Source: Arthrobacter sp. NtRootA1
GTDB taxonomy: Bacteria > Actinomycetota > Actinomycetes > Actinomycetales > Micrococcaceae
Reading direction: 5' to 3'
Assembly: GCF_019976975.1 (NCBI RefSeq)
Contig: NZ_AP024630.1
Span: forward strand, 3,596,001 to 3,660,000
DNA: 64,000 nt
Below, in pieces: positions 59,590 through 64,000 of the stretch. The notes beneath the pieces are model-generated. The model was not told the origin of the DNA, made no database searches, and worked only from the letters and a program-made list of their open reading frames with translations. Made by a program: the position numbers and the translations under genes. Each line of letters starts with the position of its first letter. Position 1 is the stretch's first letter.

Positions 59590-60438
59590 ATGTCTGACGA
59601 GCTTTGGACCGTGACCGGCCCACAAACTATTGATGTGGACGATGTCCACTCGCTCAAACTTGGAATAGTCAAGGGAAGGTTCGACGTCGTCAGCCACGAC
59701 GAACCCTTCGTCCGGATCGAGGTCAGCGAAATCAGCGGCGACCCCCTGATCGTCACGCTGGTGAACGGCCGTCTGGAGGTACGCCACCAACTCCAGGGAC
59801 CACAAGGTTGGTTTCGAAACCTGATGGGTACCGTCAACAACACCAGCACCAACTCCGTTGTAGTCGGGATCGCGCTTCCGCACGGAGTGGACGTCGAAGC
59901 GGGAACAGTAAACGGCGATGGCATGGTCTCCGGCGTCAAGGGACGGATTCGGCTCAACACAGTTTCGGGCTCGGTCATGGCCGACGACACCAGCGGTGAA
60001 TTGCACGTCAACACCGTCAGTGGCGAAGTCATAGCCAGAAACCACGACGGCGTCCTGACCGCCAAGAGCGTTTCAGGTGAAGTCACCGCCTCGGGCAAGT
60101 TCAAGAACGTCAGGGCAAGCACCGTGAGCGGTGACCTCAGCTTCGACCTCCACGACTACACCAACGACCTCGGAGCCAATTCGGTGTCAGGGGACCTCAC
60201 CATCCGGCTGCCGCACGACGTCGGCCTGGACATCGTTGCCAAGTCCGCCAGCGGCACCGTCATCATTGATGACCAGATGTATGCCCAGCCCGGAAGCAAG
60301 GTGCAGACCATCGTCGGTCCGGATGAGAGGCTCATGCTCGTGCGGACCAACACAGTCTCCGGCAAGACTTACATCATGCATGGCACAGCGCCAGCCTCGG
60401 GAAATGACCACCCGGTGCCTGGGGAGGCGGGTCTCTGA
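59590..60438 (+). CDS. DUF4097 beta-helix protein
   Basis: A 282-residue protein of short repeated strands typical of DUF4097 (SVVVGIALPHGVDVEAGTVNGDGMVSGVKG, RIRLNTVSGSVMADDTSGELHVNTVSGEVIA, GANSVSGDLTIRLPHDVGLDIVAKSASGTVIID). NTVSG/xSVSG marks each turn of a right-handed beta-helix or stacked sheet. There is no signal peptide, so it is cytosolic. GGAGGG precedes the ATG. Function unknown; it is often paired with PadR. The stop overlaps the PadR start (TGATG). Confidence 0.9.
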   Translation: MSDELWTVTGPQTIDVDDVHSLKLGIVKGRFDVVSHDEPFVRIEVSEISGDPLIVTLVNGRLEVRHQLQGPQGWFRNLMGTVNNTSTNSVVVGIALPHGVDVEAGTVNGDGMVSGVKGRIRLNTVSGSVMADDTSGELHVNTVSGEVIARNHDGVLTAKSVSGEVTASGKFKNVRASTVSGDLSFDLHDYTNDLGANSVSGDLTIRLPHDVGLDIVAKSASGTVIIDDQMYAQPGSKVQTIVGPDERLMLVRTNTVSGKTYIMHGTAPASGNDHPVPGEAGL

Positions 60439-61052
60439 TGCCTCCTGTTTTTGCGCATGGCGCCCTGCGCTTGTACCTTCTGGCGCTGCTTGAGTCAGGA
60501 CCCAAGCACGGATACGAGCTGATCAAGGCCCTGGGTGACCGGTTCGGCGGCACCTACTCCCCCAGCGCCGGGACGATCTATCCTCGTCTTGGGAAACTGG
60601 AGGAGGAAGGCCTTGTAGCTACAGAGACCGAGGGCCGCCGCACCAAGTACTTCATCACCGAAACAGGACTGGCGGAGCTGAACCGACGGCGGCAGGAGCT
60701 TGCCGACGTCGAGGATAATATCTCAGCCTCCGTGCGTCGACTGGCCGACAACCTTCGGGAAGACATTAGAACCAACATGCGTGGCCTGAAGGCGGATCTC
60801 GCCGCTACGGCTGAGGCCGCGCGCAGCACTGCGACGGCCGCCACCTTCCAAAGCAGGACGGCGGGCTTTTCCCCTGAGGGTCACCGAATGCTCAAAGAGG
60901 CCGAGCTCCTGGTCCAATCATTCCGCGATGACATCCGCGTGGAGTTGCGTCAACACAGCGCCTCGCACCCGCTGAATCCCGTAACCCTTGAGACAGTGCG
61001 CGCAGTGTTGGACCAAGCCCGCATCTCAATCAGGAATTCGCTGCGGAGCTGA
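60438..61052 (+). CDS. PadR family transcriptional regulator
   Basis: 204 residues. The N-terminal winged helix is GALRLYLLALLESGPKHGYELIKALGDRFGGTYSPSAGTIYPRLGKLEEEGLVATETEGRRTKYFITETG. A long helical C-terminal half (ELADVEDNISASVRRLADNLREDIRTNM...) makes the dimer. It is translationally coupled to the DUF4097 gene and probably represses the operon through the two palindromes upstream. The effector is not known. Confidence 0.93.
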   Translation: MPPVFAHGALRLYLLALLESGPKHGYELIKALGDRFGGTYSPSAGTIYPRLGKLEEEGLVATETEGRRTKYFITETGLAELNRRRQELADVEDNISASVRRLADNLREDIRTNMRGLKADLAATAEAARSTATAATFQSRTAGFSPEGHRMLKEAELLVQSFRDDIRVELRQHSASHPLNPVTLETVRAVLDQARISIRNSLRS

Positions 61053-61143
61053 CAGTCGTCCAACCCGGTTCGCGAGCGAACGCCCGGATGTGCGAAACTG
61101 GAGGGCAGCTCTATTGAGTATCAATCATCGAAGGAGGCCAGCT

Positions 61144-61218
61144 ATGAGCAAGCGTGCACGTAAGCGTCGTGACCGTAAGCGCGGCGGCGCGAACCACGGC
61201 AAGCGTCCCAACACCTAA
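61144..61218 (+). CDS. 24-residue basic protein, probable ribosomal protein bL37
   Basis: A 24-codon gene with a perfect ribosome site (AAGGAGG, 5 nt before the ATG). The protein is 11 Arg/Lys in 24 and ends ANHGKRPNT. This matches the very short actinobacterial ribosomal protein bL37 seen in mycobacterial ribosome structures; I recognise it from memory of that sequence, not from a search. Such genes are often missed by size cut-offs. A strong stem-loop follows. Confidence 0.8.
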   Translation: MSKRARKRRDRKRGGANHGKRPNT

Positions 61219-61250
61219 GCCATCGGCTTAGCGTCAAGGCTTAACAGCAA

Positions 61251-61282
61251 GGGCCCCGGAAACCATTCGGTTTCCGGGGCCC
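61251..61282. terminator. Strong stem-loop between the bL37 gene and rsrA
   Basis: GGGCCCCGGAAACC (61251-61264) pairs perfectly with GGTTTCCGGGGCCC (61269-61282), loop ATTC. This 14-bp stem lies between convergent genes and could serve both. Confidence 0.85.
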
Positions 61283-61333
61283 CTGGCGTTTGGGCGCTTT
61301 ACCTGGCCCCATTGCTGGAACAGCGGCGTTGGA

Positions 61334-61594
61334 TCAGGCCTCCACCGGCTTGATGGAGTGGATCCGGTCAAGTATTGAGTTCTTGAGGTTCTCCGGCGCG
61401 GACTCCGTGCACGAGCGCTTGACCATGGTGCGGATCAGGCACTCAAGGTCATACTGCTCAGCACATTCCTCGCAGGTGTCCAAGTGCTGCTTGATCTCTG
61501 TGAGGTCCTCGCGCGTCAATGCGCCGTCGAGGTATTCATAGATCCGCTGCATCCGTGTATCGTCGCAATCGCCCAATCCCTGGCAGTCGCTCAT
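61334..61594 (-). CDS. rsrA: Mycothiol-system anti-sigma factor RsrA
   Basis: An 86-residue zinc-containing anti-sigma (ZAS) protein. The redox motif is KQHLDTCEECAEQYDLECL (HxxxCxxC), with extra N-terminal cysteines (SDCQGLGDCDDT). Disulphide formation under thiol stress releases SigR. The ATG overlaps the sigR stop (ATGA), so the pair is made together. Length and motif match Streptomyces RsrA/mycobacterial RshA. Confidence 0.95.
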   Translation of the reverse strand: MSDCQGLGDCDDTRMQRIYEYLDGALTREDLTEIKQHLDTCEECAEQYDLECLIRTMVKRSCTESAPENLKNSILDRIHSIKPVEA

Positions 61595-62313
61595 TGCTCT
61601 TTCTCCTGATTGTTGCTCCCGGCCGCAGCCTGGTCTTCGGTGTGGGCCTTGAAGCCCCGTTCTGCGGCGTAATCCGCCAGCATGTCCCGCAGCATCTTGC
61701 GGCCGCGGTGCAACCGCGACATGACTGTGCCGATCGGGGTGTTCATGATTTCGGAAATCTGCTTGTAGGCATATCCCTCGACGTCGGCGAAGTACACAGC
61801 CAACCGGAATTCCTCCGGAATGGCCTGCAACGCGCTCTTGACGTCGGAATCGGGCAGGTGGTCCAAGGCTTCAGCCTCTGCGGATCGCAACCCGGACGAG
61901 GTGTGCGACTCAGCTTTTGCCAACTGCCAATCCTCAATCGTGTCCGAGTTGGACTGCAGCGGTTCGCGCTGCCGCTTCCGATAGAGGTTGATGTAGGTAT
62001 TCGTCAGGATCCGGTATAGCCAAGCCTTGAGGTTGGTCCCCGGCTTGTACTGGTGGAAAGCCGAAAACGCCTTGGTGTAAGCCTCTTGGACGAGGTCTTC
62101 GGCATCGGAGGGATTCCGCGCCATCCTCATTGCCGCTGAATACAGCTGGTCCACGTACTGCATGGCGTCGCGCTCGAAGCGCTCCCGCCGCTGTTCGGGA
62201 GTTTCCGTGGCGAGATCGACGTCGGCCAGTGCCGATGCGTCTGCTGCGCCGTCCTCCGCGGACGGATCGGCTGCTTCGTACATGGCCGCTGCGGCCGGTT
62301 CAATGGTGCTCAT
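61591..62313 (-). CDS. sigR: ECF sigma factor SigR (SigH/SigE-type), thiol-oxidative stress
   Basis: 240 residues from the ATG at 62313. Region 2: ALAD...MQYVDQLYSAAMRMARNPSDAEDLVQEAYTKAFSAFHQYKPGTNLKAWLYRILTNTYINLYRKRQRE. Region 4: SDVKSALQAIPEEFRLAVYFADVEGYAYKQISEIMNTPIGTVMSRLHRGRKMLRDML. It controls the disulphide stress response with RsrA. The frame is open upstream to a GTG at 62457 which, with the SigR-type promoter just before, would give a 288-residue form. A -10-like TAGACT is also placed close to the short start. Confidence 0.94.
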   Translation of the reverse strand: MSTIEPAAAAMYEAADPSAEDGAADASALADVDLATETPEQRRERFERDAMQYVDQLYSAAMRMARNPSDAEDLVQEAYTKAFSAFHQYKPGTNLKAWLYRILTNTYINLYRKRQREPLQSNSDTIEDWQLAKAESHTSSGLRSAEAEALDHLPDSDVKSALQAIPEEFRLAVYFADVEGYAYKQISEIMNTPIGTVMSRLHRGRKMLRDMLADYAAERGFKAHTEDQAAAGSNNQEKEQ

Positions 62314-62321
62314 CGTTGCCA

Positions 62322-62327
62322 AGTCTA
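62322..62327 (-). promoter_or_regulatory. Candidate -10 element for the short SigR form
   Basis: On the minus strand TAGACT is followed by 8 nt and the ATG at 62313, with no ribosome site. A leaderless or near-leaderless transcript from here would make only the 240-residue protein. Confidence 0.4.
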
Positions 62328-62457
62328 CTGTCAGCTTCCGGGAATCCGGCTGCGCAGGATACCCGGGCTCCAGGAGACCCACACGGTCCCTAACCAAGGT
62401 CAAAAAACCAACTCCGTTCAGCGAAGCGGCAACGCCTTGCCGCGGCCCGGTCTTCAC

Positions 62458-62473
62458 CGTTCCTCTTGTTCAC
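62458..62473 (-). promoter_or_regulatory. Ribosome site for the long SigR form
   Basis: On the minus strand AAGAGG lies 4 nt before the GTG at 62457. This in-frame GTG adds 48 residues to SigR. The spacing is slightly short but usable. Confidence 0.55.
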
Positions 62474-62499
62474 AACGGCAGCCGCTGGGTAAATATTCC
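62474..62499 (-). promoter_or_regulatory. SigR-dependent promoter of sigR
   Basis: GGAAT (62495-62499), then exactly 18 nt, then GTT (62474-62476) on the minus strand. This is the SigR/SigH consensus GGAAT-N18-GTT. Transcription would begin about 6-8 nt further, just before the AAGAGG ribosome site of the long form. It implies positive autoregulation. Confidence 0.85.
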
Positions 62500-62595
62500 G
62501 CAAAGATGCAAGACTAGAGCAGACTGCACCCCTTGAACACAGCACGTATTGAATATCGTCATGAATATCGTGGCAAGCCATCCAGGAGGCAAGAC

Positions 62596-63111
62596 ATGTC
62601 TGTTATCCGTTTTCTCGCGCGGCCGATGCTCGCGTCCAGCTTCGTCATTGCAGGTCTGGACAAGCTCAAGAACGCGGACGACACTGCCAAGCAACTGTCG
62701 CCGGTCCTTCGCCGTGCATCGGAGTCACTGCCCTTCCCGACAGATGAGAAGGTCCTGGCCCGCGTTATCGGCGGCGCACAACTGGGTGCAGGCGCCCTGC
62801 TCGGCCTCGGCAAGTTCTCCCGCTTCGCGGCAACGGTTCTGGCGTTGACGTCGGCACTGAACTCCTACGTGGAGTGGCGCTCAGCCGACATCAGCACCAA
62901 GGACGGCCGGAGCGCACGCCGGGCCCAACTCCTGAAGAACATTTCCCTTACCGGCGGCGTTTTGTTGGCTTCTGTCGATACTGAAGGCCGCCCCAGCCTC
63001 GCATGGCGGGCCGAACATCTGGCTGCCGACGCCAGGAAGGTCACGGGCAAGCAGCTCAAACGGGCAGACAAAGCAGTACGCAAGGCCGTTGACAACGCAG
63101 TTGGAGCATAA
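62596..63111 (+). CDS. DoxX family membrane protein
   Basis: A 171-residue protein with four helices (FLARPMLASSFVIAGLDKLKNADD, VIGGAQLGAGALLGLGKFSRFAATVLALTSAL, and a later pair with LLKNISLTGGVLLASVDTEG), then a basic Lys/Arg tail. The FIxxGxDKL pattern is the DoxX signature. Members are linked to redox or thiol homeostasis in mycobacteria. AGGAGG stands 8 nt before the ATG. It is divergent from sigR and 6 nt upstream of aroA, so the two are probably cotranscribed. Confidence 0.9.
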   Translation: MSVIRFLARPMLASSFVIAGLDKLKNADDTAKQLSPVLRRASESLPFPTDEKVLARVIGGAQLGAGALLGLGKFSRFAATVLALTSALNSYVEWRSADISTKDGRSARRAQLLKNISLTGGVLLASVDTEGRPSLAWRAEHLAADARKVTGKQLKRADKAVRKAVDNAVGA

Positions 63112-63117
63112 GGAAGC

Positions 63118-64000
63118 ATGACAGGTACCACCGCATCAAGCACGGGTCCAACACACTCCGTCGAAACCCTGCCCCTTTGGGCGGCTCCGTACGCCACCAA
63201 GCCAGTGGATGCCACAGTGACGGTGCCGGGCTCAAAATCGCTCACCAACCGTTTCCTGGTCCTTGCAGCATTGGCCGACGGCCCTTCGCGGCTGCGAGCC
63301 CCCCTTCACTCCCGCGATTCCGTGCTGATGATTCAGGCGCTCAGGCAACTGGGCGCCACCGTTACCGAGGTACCCGGCGACGGCGATTATGGACCGGACC
63401 TTGAGATCACGCCCATGGATCCTTCAGCTTCGGGGGCGGCGACTTCCATCGATTGCGGCCTTGCCGGTACGGTCATGCGCTTCGTTCCACCTTTAGCTGC
63501 GCTACGCAATGGTCCAACCATGTTCGACGGCGATCCCCATGCCCGGAAGCGGCCCATGGGGACCATCATCGAAGCACTGCTCGCTCTCGGAGTTCCTGTC
63601 GCCACCGAAGGCGGCAGGACGCCGTCGGCCCTTCCCTTCTCGGTGGATGGCACTGGCGAGGTTCGGGGTGGCCACCTGGTGATCGATGCCAGCGCATCGT
63701 CCCAGTTCGTCTCGGCCTTGCTGCTGGTGGGCGCCCGGTTCACCGAAGGCCTTCATCTGGAACACGTCGGCAAGCCGGTTCCCAGCCTGGACCACATCAA
63801 TATGACCGTTGCCGTCCTTCGTGGAGTCGGCGTCAAGGTGGACGATTCGGTGCCCAACCACTGGCGAGTGGCACCTGGCCCCATTCATGCCTTCGATCAG
63901 CGGATCGAACAGGACCTTTCCAACGCCGGCCCGTTCCTTGCCGCAGCCCTCGCAACCCACGGTACCGTCCGGATCCCCAACTGGCCCACCGAAACCACCC
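63118..64000 (+). CDS. aroA: 3-phosphoshikimate 1-carboxyvinyltransferase (EPSP synthase), 3' end cut
   Basis: About 294 codons are visible and the frame is still open at the window end. Motifs: VTVPGSKSLTNRFLVLAALADG (PEP/phosphate lysine), SIDCGLAGTVMRFVPPLAAL (substrate loop), DGDPHARKRPMGTIIEAL and VIDASASSQFVSALLLVGARF. It catalyses the sixth step of the shikimate pathway. AAGGAAG precedes the ATG at 63118. The sigR-aroA neighbourhood matches Mycobacterium (sigH near aroA). Confidence 0.96.
   Translation, partial: MTGTTASSTGPTHSVETLPLWAAPYATKPVDATVTVPGSKSLTNRFLVLAALADGPSRLRAPLHSRDSVLMIQALRQLGATVTEVPGDGDYGPDLEITPMDPSASGAATSIDCGLAGTVMRFVPPLAALRNGPTMFDGDPHARKRPMGTIIEALLALGVPVATEGGRTPSALPFSVDGTGEVRGGHLVIDASASSQFVSALLLVGARFTEGLHLEHVGKPVPSLDHINMTVAVLRGVGVKVDDSVPNHWRVAPGPIHAFDQRIEQDLSNAGPFLAAALATHGTVRIPNWPTETT

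Overview
This window looks like core chromosome of a GC-rich actinobacterium, most likely a member of the Micrococcaceae close to Arthrobacter/Paenarthrobacter. That placement is inference from gene content and protein wording, not from a database match. Supporting signs are a NucS/EndoMS mismatch nuclease, the mycothiol-type SigR/RsrA pair, a fused Kgd 2-oxoglutarate enzyme, a 24-residue bL37-like ribosomal protein, frequent GTG starts and several apparently leaderless genes.

Left part (1-9.9 kb): a truncated membrane-anchored protein, an AI-2E/PerM-type permease, an alpha/beta hydrolase, a small zinc-ribbon-like protein divergent from nucS, nagA, a cold-shock protein with a structured leader and a strong terminator, and a coupled pair made of a membrane-anchored esterase and an MprF-like aminoacyl-lipid synthase.

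Central part (9.9-33.7 kb): a block entirely on the minus strand, read in the order argS, lysA, hom, thrC, thrB, rho, prfA, prmC, Sua5, wecG-type transferase, GT2, wecA/rfe-type transferase, two AtpI-like proteins, atpB-E-F-H-A-G-D-C and a DUF2550 protein. It follows the well-known mycobacterial order (argS-lysA-thrA-thrC-thrB-rho-rpmE-prfA-hemK-sua5-rfe-atp). Two differences stand out: rpmE is absent between rho and prfA, where a 115-nt nested palindrome sits instead, and two glycosyltransferases lie between sua5 and rfe.

Right part (33.9-64 kb): a three-gene extracytoplasmic flavin electron-transfer unit (FMN-binding lipoprotein, ApbE, RnfD-like/FNR fusion); tRNA-Arg(CCG); an M4 metalloprotease with its emfourin-type inhibitor; a GlxA-type regulator; HrpA helicase; a sulfurtransferase-alcohol dehydrogenase-HIT operon; a PLP enzyme; an MBL hydrolase; the zinc regulon (zur, znuABC with two probable Zur boxes); two CorC/HlyC proteins; kgd; a GDSL-like protein lacking the catalytic residues; a PadR/DUF4097 pair with twin palindromic operators; the bL37-like gene; rsrA-sigR with a consensus SigR promoter placed to make a long sigma isoform; a DoxX protein; and the start of aroA.

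Most of the window is housekeeping. I saw no phage, insertion sequence, CRISPR array or obvious island. The most rewarding items are regulatory or architectural: the rho-prfA palindrome, the SigR two-isoform layout, the flavin unit, the esterase/lipid-synthase pair and the degenerate GDSL protein.
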